Below are positions 1 through 18,710 of a stretch of DNA of 64,000 bases, in pieces. This DNA comes from Aporrectodea caliginosa (Eukaryota > Annelida > Clitellata > Crassiclitellata > Lumbricidae): contig JACEVL010000517.1 of NCBI GenBank assembly GCA_020284085.1, forward strand, positions 366,001 through 430,000, in the 5' to 3' direction. The number at the start of each line of letters is the position of its first letter. Position 1 is the first letter of the stretch. The notes under the pieces were generated by a model. That model was not told the origin of the DNA, made no database searches, and saw nothing but the letters and a program-made list of their open reading frames with translations. Position numbers and translations under genes: made by a program.

Positions 1-109
1 AAGATTCCCACCGATAGTATATGGGCAATGCACTTATTTTACAGCCAAGTTCAGTATAGTGATTGCGAAATGTGGCATAAACATCTGAAAACGTATTTCT
101 ACCTTGTGC

Positions 110-180
110 TTAACCCTTTAACAACGAGCTGCCTATGGTATCCCATACAATTTAGTACACACTCGTCGTTAAAGGGTTAA
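110..180. mobile_element. 63-bp piggyBac-like miniature TIR element, copy 1
   Basis: A near-perfect palindromic element at 114-176 is bounded on both sides by TTAA (110-113 and 177-180). The arms are CCCTTTAACAACGAG and CTCGTCGTTAAAGGG. TTAA target duplication plus a terminal CCC/GGG is the signature of piggyBac-type DNA transposons, so this is read as a miniature non-autonomous derivative. It has no coding capacity. A second copy lies at 17498-17569, which argues for a real dispersed family rather than a chance hairpin. The family assignment is inference. Confidence 0.6.
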
Positions 181-1190
181 TGTGGACCCTCAACCTCTCA
201 GTTGACTGTTAAGCATGCTAACCAAATAACAGACTATTACCCACATAACTTAGACATAATCCGAGCGTGAAAATTTCAAAATAATAGAAATTGCACACTA
301 TGTGAGTATGTATGCATATATGACATTTATGTATGTGAATCTAGATGCTTGCTATACCATCTTTTAAGTACCCAATAACATCGATTCCAGGTCAAGATCC
401 AAAGGGGTCAGGCAGGCAGACAGTCAGGCGTCTAAGGAGGGTGGTGTTTAGAGTTGAAGCGGCAAGGGAGGTGAGAGAAAGACGAGGAATTCGGGGTAGG
501 ATTTCTGAAAAGCCAGTGTTTTCAGTTTTGAGTGAAAGACCTGTGGAGAGATAACAGGTGAGGTTTTGGCGAGTTTGTAGGATGGGTAAGATATTTGTCG
601 TAGCCTAATACTGGCAGGAGTTTGTTCGAGAGAGGCGGAACAGCTATGGCTGTATGGAGCGATTTGCAAATTTCAGTGATGAGGTGGTGGAAGGGTGGAG
701 AAGAGGAAGAGAAGTGGGTTGAGTGGAGTGGTTGGACCATGAACAATTGATAGGACGACTGGGAAGTGTGTTGTAGGTGAGCAAGAATGTAGGTGATCAG
801 TAATATGACTATTCATTCAATTACAAAATTGACAATTTATTATCATTATCATAATAACTTGAACACATAGCACCTCAATCAACAGCAACCATGTTCTCAT
901 CATCAGCCTCATTAACAACAACTTGATGATTGTCATCATGATTACAAATATTAATTATCTGTCAATGCCATAATGCAAGAGTTAATTTTGAAAACTAGCT
1001 GAGCAACTGCTTTACATAGGACATCAACTAAGAAGTGAGATGAAAGCTCGGTGGAATGTACAGTCTGGATTACATCTATATCTACGTTTATTACGATGAC
1101 AACAATATTTCTTACTTACTAAACTGATACTAGTTCTTTTTCCTGCCGCTTGGAGCGCAGCAATCAGCTGCTAAATTTAGACGATGACCT
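181..1190. other. Non-coding upstream region, nothing recognised
   Basis: No supported gene, RNA or repeat is seen. The stretch 390-760 is purine-rich on the plus strand and gives a few short open frames with no recognisable protein features. The rest is AT-rich unique-looking sequence upstream of the candidate RhoA promoter. Confidence 0.5.
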
Positions 1191-1196
1191 CAGAAG

Positions 1197-1240
1197 TATA
1201 TAAAAGCTAAAGTTTTGCTATTTTTAGAGGAGTTCACTCA
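1197..1240 (+). promoter_or_regulatory. Candidate TATA promoter for the RhoA gene
   Basis: TATATAAAAG begins at 1197 and an initiator-like TCACTC lies at 1234-1239, slightly farther downstream than the usual spacing. A good splice donor follows about 100 bp later (see the next entry), so this could start a non-coding first exon of the RhoA gene about 3.9 kb upstream of the ATG. It is based on consensus motifs only; another promoter is possible. Confidence 0.3.
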
Positions 1241-1338
1241 CTAGCAGTTGCAGGAAAGCGTTAATAGGGTGCGGTCGAATTAACATCTCAAGTAAACTGT
1301 TTTTCGACATCTGTGGTACACGAAAAGACACATTATAG
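1236..1338 (+). other. Candidate non-coding first exon of the RhoA gene
   Basis: The segment runs from the initiator-like site to an AG|GTAAGT donor at 1338/1339. The first coding exon has an acceptor just 3 nt before its ATG (ACAG|GTCATG at 5145/5146), so a separate 5' UTR exon must exist upstream and this is the best candidate I see. Start and end are inferred from splice and promoter motifs, not from transcripts. Confidence 0.3.
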
Positions 1339-1934
1339 GTAAGTTGACATCGATGCTTGGCGAAATCTGGAGTTTTGTCTTTCTTGGTGTTTTGCGACTG
1401 GAAATTTTTGCCACCGCAGATTGTTCGGTGTCGTGGTGAAGAATGTTGCTTTCCCTAGGTTGGTTTGGAGGCCGTGTGTTCGTATATTGCGCTGTATAAT
1501 GGCTGAGGGTAGATTTCGTTTCCCAGGTGGTTTGTATCGGTTCATATGAAGAGGCTTTCATTTTGAATGACCCAGACTTCATTTCTTTAGTTGAATTTTG
1601 TCGTTCTCGGTTGATTTGAGTCGTAGTTTCGATAAAAATAGTAGGAAACTATCTAAATTAAAATTTGTGTTAGAGAAACGATTCGGTGATTTGCGTTGTT
1701 CTGAAGATACTTGAGAGTACCTGTCATTTCGCTCAGATTGTCTGGTGATCTTTCGTGGTGTATGTAAAACCCATCAGGTCGTGGACTCCAGTAGAGCAGT
1801 TATTCTTTTTTATTTATGTGTATATATATATATATATTGTCTTTTGTCGCAAAAGGCCAAAGTTCTTTACGTAGTTACTGGGTCATTGTATTTCAAAACT
1901 CATAGTGGTTGAGTTTCAATTAAGGACAAAGTTA

Positions 1935-2580
1935 GGTATATGGTAATCTTTACTTTTGGGTCTCCTCTGGCCGATCACCGGGTAAACAATGTGGTCACCT
2001 TAGACTTGAATATAATACAGTGCTGCAACCTCCCATGGTGGAAATCCCGCATATAAGTAAGTAATGATTAAACAACACAGTATTTATTAACGTGAAAAGT
2101 GAATTAAGTGGCATTTGTATGAGTGAAATTCTTTCTGTTCACTGCAGTGCCAAAAAAGAAACATCACAAGTGTCAAATCACACTCCCTAGTAGCCAAATA
2201 CTCAATTGCTTAAGTCTGGTCAGTCACTTGCAGATAAGTCTGGTTAACTACGTTAAATTCCTTTTGCGCAGTATTAATGAAGAGTTCGTGAATGGCATGG
2301 CATCACTTGTATAAAGGCATGTAGGATCATATGACGGATGTTGCTGATATCTTGAGTATGGTATAGCTGCGTAGGAGGATTAGATGATTTTAAGACTTTT
2401 GGGGTATTTTGGTGACGTGGAGAGTTTGCAGTGCTGTTATTGTATCTGTTAATCATTATATAACTACTAGAAGGGCTTCTGGTGTTTGTGATACCAGCGC
2501 TCTATTCTAACCCAGTCTAGGATGGCCATATTGTTTATTTACTTCATGATCAGCCACAAAAGTAAAGATTACCAAATATA
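1935..2580. repeat. Segment bounded by 17-bp inverted repeats, possible MITE
   Basis: GGTAATCTTTACTTTTG at about 1939-1955 recurs inverted at about 2559-2575, with weaker similarity extending on both sides. The spacing of about 640 bp suits a non-autonomous TIR element. No clear target-site duplication was found and the interior has no convincing coding sequence. Confidence 0.3.
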
Positions 2581-3459
2581 TTCTAATAAAGCTGAACCAA
2601 TGCAGTGCTTAAAATGGAACAGTTGGTAAACATGTGCTTCCATTTTAATTACTTGAAGTATTCTATTGTTTGCTTCCAGAGTGCAAAGTGTACCTCCCAT
2701 TGTTCAGGATTGTTTGCCATTATATACCTAACCCTTGTTAAATTATCCAAATGATCGAGAACCAGTTGTCATATCTGGAATAGTCTTTACATTACTATTT
2801 TTTAAATATTCTTCTGTAATTGTAAATATCATGAGTAAATATTAATCGTTCTTAATAAAAAGCACAAGGGTGATGCAGATTGTTAGCTTTTAAGGAATTT
2901 TGGAAAGACATTAGTTTTTTTAATTTGAAAGCAAATCCTATCCTGTGCTTCCACTTAGTTGCTGGTATTAAAGAGAAAATTAGCAAACATGCCTCACATT
3001 AGCCTTTGGCAGAACAGCTTCAGATGTAAAACAGGAAATTGGAAAAGAATATTGATTGCAGCATCAGGAATAAAAGGTGTGCAATCAGCCAAATCTTTCA
3101 GAGTTATTGAATATTGATACCATATTCAGACAGCAAGTTTAAATCTGAGGTGAAATTGAAGAGCTGAGTTCCAAAACCTGTTAAGTAGAAATTTTTCAAA
3201 ATTTATATTAGTGTGGAAGCGGGGAGTATATATAGATGGCCATCATCTGAAATAATTACTTTGTGCCAAAACCTGTTAAATATCTAAGTTTTAGAGGGAA
3301 GAAATTTGACTTTGGTTCCAAAACCTGTTAACTACGCACCGTGTTATGTTCCAATACCTGCAAAGTTTGTTGACGAATCAGGAGGCCAGTTTGATACCAC
3401 GTGATATAAAATGGCAGCTGTAAATACCGAGTACTCGGAAGCTATTTTGCGTCTACAAA

Positions 3460-3830
3460 ACCTCGAAAACGAGTTTTAAAACTGCCAAAACTGGAAGAAA
3501 GTCCTAGATAAAACTAAAATATACAGTTCTGATGATAAATCACCGAAGATCGCGTGTAGGCATGCAAAGATACAAGACATCGTGATACCGTATGCGACGC
3601 CGGTGCTTTGACCATTGACACTATACGAACTTTTCATACAAGTTTCTACTTTAGCACAGACAAAAAAACTCAGGCTGCATTCATATTGACACATATGAAC
3701 ATTGAAAGCCCCAGAATGGCAAAAACGAAGATGCAGTCCACAGGAGGTCATGCGGTAAACTACTACATTCGAAAGCCAGATGGTGAACGGATAAGGGTTT
3801 GCCATGCAACATTCTGTGCCATCTTAGCTG
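3460..3830 (+). pseudogene. Decayed transposon-encoded protein fragment
   Basis: Frameshifted plus-strand frames inside the TIR transposon give fragments such as NWKKVLDKTKIYSS, ACRHAKIQD and, in an open stretch from about 3608, VNYYIRKPDGERIRVCHATF. The order (basic W-containing start, Cys/His patch, aromatic Y-Y then a VC..TF end) recalls a protein family often found in invertebrate transposon-derived genes. I recognise the pattern only loosely and do not name the family. Stops and frame changes near 3472, 3520-3600 and 3610 show it is not functional. Confidence 0.4.
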
Positions 3831-3837
3831 TTGGTCA

Positions 3838-3995
3838 ATCAATAAATCAATCAATCATAGAATTTATATAGCGCCTCTTCAAGAGCTCTACTCAGAGGCG
3901 CTCCCGAGCTAGGCCTGATCATAGAGAAAAGTCGATGGAGAGTTAAACAGTCTGGCAAAGCACTTGATTCAGACAGGTCAGGTCAGCAGAGCATA
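3838..3995 (-). repeat. Retroposon 3' tail with (ATTG)n end
   Basis: On the minus strand the sequence reads through GAGTAGAGCTCTTGAAGAGG and GCGCTATATAAATTC into a repeat of GATT/ATTG units. The same tail, plus strand, is at 55335-55410, and related tails are at 9695-10025, 20279-20345 and 41413-41480. It is a LINE or SINE 3' end nested inside the TIR transposon. Confidence 0.65.
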
Positions 3996-5142
3996 GATTA
4001 ACGAGGTGGAACGAAAATTTTATATTCAATAGCTGCAGCAAAGGTGGCAAAGGCGACATATTGAAAGTTTCCACTGTCGAAGCAGCCATTACAGCAAACA
4101 AAAACAAACTATTCGGAAATACCTCCCACCTGAGCTTTCGATTAAGTGAATGTGGAATATATTTTCAGAAAAAATCTTGCATTGGCATGTTTAAAAAATA
4201 AGATCACATCAGACTATGGTTATAAAAATATAAAACTGTCGTTAATACTTAATGGTTTTTTGAGTCTTAAATGGAATATTGTAATGTTAATACTTCATTG
4301 CGCAGTCAATAATAAACTTTTATTTAGGTTTAATTTTGTGCCAAAACCTGCTAAGTACGAAACACTGTGCCAGAACCTGCTAAGTATAACTTTGTAACAT
4401 AATTTTACCATAATGCAATTTTTCTGGATTTGTGAAATATTCACGAAACAACATGTATTAATAAAGCAAATAATGCCCTGCAGAAAGATTTCACTTTCTT
4501 TTAAAAAATTTCTTGGAAATGAAAAAGTGTCTTTTCCCAAAATTTTGGTTTTTGTACTTAACATGTTTTGGAACTCAGCTCTTCAATTGCAACGAGACTA
4601 AATTAAAGTCTAACGACCGACTTCCTGTAATTCTATTCATGCACATTTGTGTCTGTCACCAATTAGTATAATTGAATACTGATAAAAGCTGGGGAGTAAT
4701 TCTATGATGCACTAGTTCTGACCTTGGGATTCATGTATAGTTGGCTTCTGGTGAAGAGCCCACATTGCACTGCGGGGTTTTAATTTTACCGCAAAAATGA
4801 CCATCTGTTATTGATTTAAATTTTCATTAATTAATCTCATGTAATTGAGTTAATGCCTTGCAGTGCTTAATAATCTGTAGTTAGCGGTAATTTGTGTGAA
4901 GCTGATACTTGTATAGCACTGCTGTAATTACAATGCATAAAGATACTAATAAGCAATTGAGCAGTAATTAAATTTTCTGGTTCCGTGCTTGATGACTCTC
5001 AGGAGGGTCAAACCTGTACACTCCAGTTTACATTTGATATGATCATGAAATGTAACTTGGATTATATTTAATGACAACATGAATTATATTAATAGTTCAC
5101 AGTTTACTTAATGTTAACAGTACTTGGTAATGTGTGTATTGA

Positions 5143-13065
<7,923 letters not shown>

Positions 13066-13488
13066 GTTGAGTTGGCATTGTGGGATACGGCTGGCCAAGA
13101 GGATTATGACCGACTGAGGCCTCTGTCCTATCCAGACACGGATGTTATCCTGATGTGCTTTTCCATCGACAGTCCAGACAGTCTGGAGAACATCCCAGAG
13201 AAATGGACACCAGAGGTTCGTCACTTCTGTCCCAACGTGCCAATCATCCTCGTCGGCAACAAGAAGGACCTTCGGATGGACGAAAGCACGAAGCGGGAAC
13301 TGGCTAAGATGAAGCAGGAACCAGTTCGCCAAGACGACGGACGAGCTATGGCCGATAAAATAGGTGCTTTTGGGTATTTGGAATGCTCAGCAAAGACCAA
13401 GGATGGTGTTCGTGCAGTTTTCGAGACAGCCACGCGTGCTGCCCTTCAGGTCAAAAAGAAGAAGAAGCAAAAGTGTCGCCTACTCTAA
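13066..13488 (+). CDS. RhoA: RhoA alternative last exon A (residues 53-192, ends CRLL)
   Basis: Completes the GTPase when spliced to the exon ending at 5304. The acceptor TTTAG is at 13065 and the phase-0 join gives [13 protein letters not shown]. It contains G3/switch [18 protein letters not shown] (from residue 59), the G4 motif NKKD (117-120), the Rho insert region, G5 SAK (160-162), a lysine-rich tail KKKKKQK and a C-terminal CRLL box predicted to be geranylgeranylated because the last residue is Leu. The total is 192 residues, against 193 for human RHOA. All 140 codons sit in one exon, whereas vertebrate RHOA splits this part. The TAA is at 13486-13488. The gene is probably polyadenylated at 14003 or 15486. 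Residues 123-192 differ from exon B (18711-19133) in the insert region and tail, while residues 53-122 are identical. Confidence 0.97.
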   Translation, partial: VELALWDTAGQEDYDRLRPLSYPDTDVILMCFSIDSPDSLENIPEKWTPEVRHFCPNVPIILVGNKKDLRMDESTKRELAKMKQEPVRQDDGRAMADKIGAFGYLECSAKTKDGVRAVFETATRAALQVKKKKKQKCRLL

Positions 13489-14002
13489 ACACCTACTTAG
13501 AAGTTGCCTACTTTTTTCAATTGTTTTGATTGCTACAATGTACCAAAGTCGCCTACTTGGATGATTTGTAAACTTAGCTAAGCTAGCTGTCAGACTTGAA
13601 CTTCATTTATGTTTTGCTTCTTGCAGAGACACAAAGTTTTGCGGACAATAATGCTATGGTTTTAGGCTTCTGCATTAGATACCAATTCTTGACAGCATTG
13701 ATTGTTATCACTTTAGAACTGAACATTGGAAAGCAGCCATCGTGTAGCCATATTGGTACTTTGAATTTTATTTCTTAGACAAAGGGTAGGTAAGTAATTC
13801 TCCATGTTTAATCATGGGAAAGTTGAGGTTTGCTTTAAAGAATTGAATTTGCTAGTTTTTTACAAGTCTAATACTGTTTCAAGACTTGTCAAAATGTAAT
13901 ATATATGATATTTTTGAAGTTGTGTTAAGTTTCATGCATGCAGCAATAGATCCAGTTGGAGTCCACAGAATGTTGGTCTCAGTTATTGTGCCTGCTGCCG
14001 AA

Positions 14003-14008
14003 AATAAA
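14003..14008 (+). terminator. Poly(A) signal candidate, RhoA isoform A (proximal)
   Basis: AATAAA lies about 0.5 kb after the exon A stop and is followed by TG-rich sequence (GTCTGGTGATG). It may give a short 3' UTR. Confidence 0.35.
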
Positions 14009-15485
14009 TGTCTGGTGATGACAGACACCAGTGTGGCCAATATTCTCGCAAATTGTAAGGTACTTGGCAGTGTAGCTGTGGTCTGGATTCAAGCATCTGT
14101 GTTGGCGTACCCCAAAGCTCATTCTCTATGTCCAGTTGCTGGCCTCACTCTTTATCACTAGATAATTCATCTCTTGGCATTCAGTTTCAGCCTGTTAACC
14201 TCTGCCTTGTCAAAGTGACGTTATACTCTTTAATCTGGGCTGTTGACATGGTTTTAACTACGACTATAATCCAGATGATAGTGACTGAGCCAACAAGGTG
14301 CATTTTGATTCTAATCTCTAAGCCAAAGATTAGTTGATTCTAAACTCTTAAGTGCTGAGGATTTGGTTAAATTAGCATAGTTAAGGTTCTTGCCACATGT
14401 TTTGCAATAATTAGGGTATATTGCAGTAGAACGTTTTCGTATTTAACTGAAATTGTTCAAACTATATGATTATTTTGAGATTAAAAAAATAGAGTAAAAA
14501 CGTGGGAGAAAAATTGTCATTGTGAGCTTGCTGTTCCAAGTGGCAGTGGAGTGTTGGTTTGTATTTGTTGCATATGTGCTTTGACAGATTTTGTGGATGT
14601 ACGTGGCAAGAGTAAGGAGTAGGTATTAGAATTTGAAGGAAGTGTTATGAATGAACAAGGTTGCTTGGAGGTTGGCTGAATAGTCATGGTGACAGATGGC
14701 AACAATAGCCTCATTGTTGTGACTACTTACGATCGAAGGAGTTGAGGGAAGATCACTGAGAGAAACAATGATGTAGGAATTTTATTATGTTCTCGAAACC
14801 AATTGCGTTTTAAATAAGATTTGGCTAATTACTTTATCATGCAAATCTGGATTCCTTAATCACTGTTGTTTTTGAGTTTGAAAGTTGACACATTAGTTGT
14901 TCTCTTCTGTAATTGAGTTGTCTTCACCTAAGAAATCTTACAAGATGATAATTCTACAATCTACATATGTTGTCACGCTTCCATAGCTTCATAGCAAGTT
15001 GATATGCAAAGTTGTGCTGCTGCATTAGACTGCATGCGAGGTAAAAGTTATAATTGTGATTTCTGTAATTGTAGGTTTTGGAGATTTTTTATGCTAACAC
15101 TGACTAATCATCGCTGTGAAATCTTTCTGTTAGTTACCAGTGTCCACTGAAAAGTACTTTGATTAAACTTCTCTGGTCAGCTACCTTTGTATAATTCGCG
15201 TGGTAGCCTGTCGAAATGTACTGCTACTTTACTCATTTCTAAGATTTTGCTTCATGCACGTTCCACTGTACAGTTTAGACAGCAGTACTGTCTCAGTATG
15301 ATTACTTGGTATTATGGTTGAGACTGCTTTTCTGTTTCAGTTGGATTTCAAAATAACCTACTGTAGAACTTTGACCAGTCTTGAGATTGCAGCCTTGTGT
15401 ATTAGACAAAGACTTTATGAGTTGTCATGCCTTTTTAGTATGACCTAACATTGCATTTGAAAAGGTGCTTCTGCAGTTTCTATGC

Positions 15486-15491
15486 AATAAA
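15486..15491 (+). terminator. Poly(A) signal candidate, RhoA isoform A (distal)
   Basis: AATAAA is followed within 20 bp by a strong GT-rich stretch (GAATGTGTTGTTGCAG, then GTGTTTGG), the classic arrangement of a cleavage site. It lies 2 kb after the exon A stop and 3.2 kb before exon B, so its use would make exon A a genuine alternative terminal exon. Confidence 0.5.
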
Positions 15492-16426
15492 CGCCTTTGA
15501 ATGTGTTGTTGCAGTCGTGTTTGGCTGCGTATGTGACACAACGGTTGCTGTATTCAGGAGAATATAAACTTAATTTCATTTTTGTCTCTGGCATCATTTA
15601 AAACATTGTGGTAGATTTAAACATGGCTGGATTCTGAGCTTCATAGCTTCATACTTTAGAAAAGTCCAAGATTAAATATTCAGTGCAGTTAATGCTGCAT
15701 TATTATGCCATGGAACTGATTGTAGTTGGAAGCTAACAGCACTCCATGACCATTGATGAATAAGGCCCAAAGCCTCCTTTCCTGCTAGAGAATGCTATTC
15801 AAATATAAGTTATGTAACTAAGCAGAAAATTGCCATAATGGCAACAAGTGAGGCAAGCTAATTACAGTAGTTGTAAGTTGAATGTGGTCTCACAGGGTAT
15901 AAGTTCTAGGAATAAAAGTTTCAATTAAGTTCATTCAGTTACCAGTTAAGATTTAATTTTAGTATTTTTAGTGTAGTTTTATTTTCTGTGTACTATCGTC
16001 AGTTAGTTTTGATTCCATGTCAGTTGTAGTTTTGTTGCGTGCAATTTGGTCTGAGTTTGTTACTGTAGTGTTTTCAATGTTTGAAACTAAGAAGGTAGTT
16101 TCAAGAACTTGGACAAAATTCAGGGGAGGAAGTCTTATTTTTGAGCAGATGCATATCCAGTGAGGACTGTGAAACCGTGATTTTAGATTCAGAATATGAA
16201 TATGCCCAATAGTATTATTATCTTCAATTACTGATTGTTTAATTTTTTTAAATGTTCTTTTAAGTAGTTATTTTCTGTGTTTTATAGGTTTAGTTTTAGG
16301 TTGTGAATTTCAGTTTGCAGTTCATCATTTCAGCATGATTAATTTTTAGTTATACTTTCAGTTATTGATGTTGAAAATGAGTAGTTGTCACTAATGTAAA
16401 AGGTTGAGGACACAAACCAAGTCTAA

Positions 16427-16508
16427 CAAAATTTGAAATTTGCTTTGAAGTGGTGTGGTACTCTTAAATGCAGTACCATACCACTTCATAGCAAATGTCA
16501 AATGTTTG
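16427..16508 (+). other. 82-nt near-perfect hairpin (pre-miRNA-like)
   Basis: The arms ATTTGCTTTGAAGTGGTGTG with GTACT on the left and AGTACCATACCACTTCATAG with CAAAT on the right pair over 25 positions with one mismatch and one G-U type difference, around a 9-nt loop (CTTAAATGC). The stem continues outward with weaker pairing (CAAAATTTGAA against GTCAAATGTTTG). Size and shape suit a microRNA precursor in the sense intron between the two RhoA terminal exons. A tiny palindromic transposon is the main alternative, though no flanking duplication is clear. I do not recognise either arm as a known miRNA. Confidence 0.35.
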
Positions 16509-17497
16509 TACTTCATTCAGCAAACAGAGGCAAGAGAGGTGCAAAGTTAGTTTTACCAATGCAATTTTGCCTTGGAAGATAACTGGTTTAAGATGACCAG
16601 AGTGTTGTTGCTATAAAATTACAGTCATTTTAAAGTTTTAAATTGACTGTCTTTAATACGCACAAACTGAATCTGTGCAGATCGGTTCCAAACCAAAGCT
16701 TTTGGTAAATAAACTACCTACCGTATTTTTTGTTAATCATTGATCATCACAATCATTCTCATATCCTGACCAGAACTTCCCTATGAACGAAGGGTGTAAT
16801 GCGGTGCATATGAGTTGACGAATATGTCCTTTGTGTGAGGTTTCTTGTGAGATGAGCATAGTCAGGATCTTCAGTTTCTGCAGCTCTTCATTTGTTTTGT
16901 ACGGATCCTCAAATGATTAGTAAAAACAAAGACGTGAATACACACTGGTTCAATGAAATACACACTGGTATATATTTTTGGCATGCTGCATTGAACATAA
17001 CCTTATTCTTTGGTTATTAGCCACATCGTACATTAAGTGAGAAGTGTTATAATGTCTGATCTAGTATTTATATGACCACAACAACGTCTTAATATGTATT
17101 AAGAACTTTTGACTTGCTTTTGATATCTAACCTAATTTTCTGTGTACTAGTAGATTTGGAGTCACTTGCTGAAATGGCAGATATCATTAGCAGTTATTAG
17201 ATAACAATCCTTCAAAAATGTAGTTGTTGCTGTGTGAGTTCTGTTTGGTTGGAAGTTACCGAGATTGCTTAATCCTTTAACAACAAGGAGGCACTAACAG
17301 ATACCAGGAAAACAATACAAGTGTTAAGAAAATAGCTGTCTTCAAAGAAAGATGTCAGATGCACTTGGTTTGCTTGTGCCATTAGGAATAGAGTTTGCAT
17401 ACGTAGTCATCTTGTTAAGCTTTTTGTAGGTGTAGGCCTATATATGTACTTATATTTGTATTTTTTTATTTATGTAACTTGACTTTAATTAGGACCT

Positions 17498-17569
17498 TTA
17501 ATCCTTTAACGACGAGCTGCATTGATTTCCCAGTCGCTTTTTAGTACACGCTGGTTGTTAAAGGGTTAA
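17498..17569. mobile_element. piggyBac-like miniature TIR element, copy 2
   Basis: TTAA at 17498-17501 and 17566-17569 flank a 64-bp palindromic element whose arms (CCTTTAACGACGAGC and GCTGGTTGTTAAAGG) and inner TTTTAGTACACGCTGG match the element at 110-180. A further degenerate half (TTAATCCTTTAACAACAAGG) begins near 17271. The three give a small family in this window. Confidence 0.6.
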
Positions 17570-18267
17570 GAGACTCTCTTTATGTATAGCTATGAAACAG
17601 GTCAAATGGTGGTATGTGAGACATGAGTGGTGGAGTTGTATGGTGTGAGGCTTCCTTCATTGCGCTTTCAATCCTTGTCAGATGCTATCAGTAATGGGCA
17701 TGGCATAATTTGATTTATACATGTGACAGGATATGTGTGTGAGGCATGTGCAGGGGTGTGTGTTGGCACACATCTAGTGAACTAGTCCATGTTAAATGTC
17801 CCAGTTTTCATTTTTGCACATCCTGTACACAGATACAGCAAGATCATGCAGGCGTTACTATTGATGGTTTTGCAGTAGCAGTAGTTTGGTTGGGTAGTGA
17901 TAACAGTAAAGCTAAGAGTTGAACTTATAACTTAAAAATGTAATCTACTGTGGTTCCAATGTCTGATGTGCAAGCATCAGAAATGGCACCCAAAACCAAC
18001 CCAGAGTTCTGTCAACTGCGAGGTCAGTGTACTGAGACTAAGAATCCAGCACACGGACAGCATGTGGTGGGTAAACCTGATTATGGCCTTTGTAGTTGTG
18101 TTCAAGACTGGCAAAATATGGATATGATGGTGATGCTGGTGAACCTTTGTGAAAGTTGCAGTAAGTCTAGTAGTCTCAATGAAATGGTGACATTGAAGGT
18201 GATGTTCTGTTAGTGTTCTTTGTGAAAATTGCATGAGCTTTACATAAACTGGTGTGGGCTTTGTATC

Positions 18268-18480
18268 TTTGTGCTGGCTACCCATCCAGCAGCGTATTCA
18301 GTTTAAGATCCTGATCCTTGTGTGCAATTGTCTACCCATGAACTCCTGACTGTTCCTTTTATGCATACTGCTACAGTTCAGTCCAGAAGCTTGGCCTGTA
18401 TTTGGCCCACCACCTGGAATTACAGCTTGAGCTGCTCGGTTTGTACCTTTCACAGTTTTTCAGGCACCTGAAGTCTATTA
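18268..18480 (+). mobile_element. L2/CR1-type LINE fragment
   Basis: The plus strand reads CWLPIQQRIQFKILILVCN near 18273-18330, the well-known L2/CR1 reverse-transcriptase C-terminal motif (LHWLPIQQRIQFK in typical copies). Downstream short matches such as AARFVPF are in broken frames. It is a decayed scrap sitting 230 bp upstream of RhoA exon B. Confidence 0.65.
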
Positions 18481-18710
18481 TTTTAGTGATTTCACTGGTT
18501 TCGGTCAGCCGCACCACTGATTAGTTTTTTCTTGATGTGGTGCTTTATAAGTGTCAGACAACAATTACAATGGTGTTTTTCAAATGATTGCATGATCATT
18601 GCCATGGTATATCGGTGAAAATTTCTGTCCATTATGGTGAAAACAGTCTGGTTTCTAAATCAACTGAAGATGTCTGCTAGTAGAATTGTTTGATTATTTT
18701 GTTGCTTTAG

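Larger units (their letters stand above)
3154..4588. mobile_element. TIR DNA transposon, 1.43 kb, defective
   Basis: The terminal inverted repeats start GAAGAGCTGAGTTCCAAAAC at 3158 and end with the complement at 4584, with about one mismatch in 30 bp, flanked by AATT on both sides (3154-3157, 4585-4588). Sub-terminal copies of a motif close to GTTCCAAAACCTGTTAAGTA occur near 3169, 3266, 3316, 3348, 4338 and 4368 and at the right end, resembling transposase-binding arrays. The interior holds a decayed protein-coding remnant (separate entry) and a later retroposon insertion. The superfamily is uncertain; the TIR pair and flanking AATT are directly visible. Confidence 0.75.
13489..18710 (+). 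other. 3' UTR of isoform A and intron before exon B
   Basis: For transcripts ending in exon A the first part is 3' UTR; for transcripts using exon B it is all intron. Contents seen: poly(A) signals, an 82-nt hairpin (16427-16508), a miniature TTAA element (17498-17569), and an L2-like LINE scrap (18268-18480). Short frames (13886-14161, 17950-18213) lack any protein signature. No first exon for an independent second Rho gene was found here, which favours alternative splicing or a partial duplication. Confidence 0.7.

Noticed and set aside
13489..18710. Independent second Rho gene with its own first exon before exon B
   Set aside because: No sequence resembling residues 1-52 or a P-loop was found between the exons, so alternative last exons are preferred.
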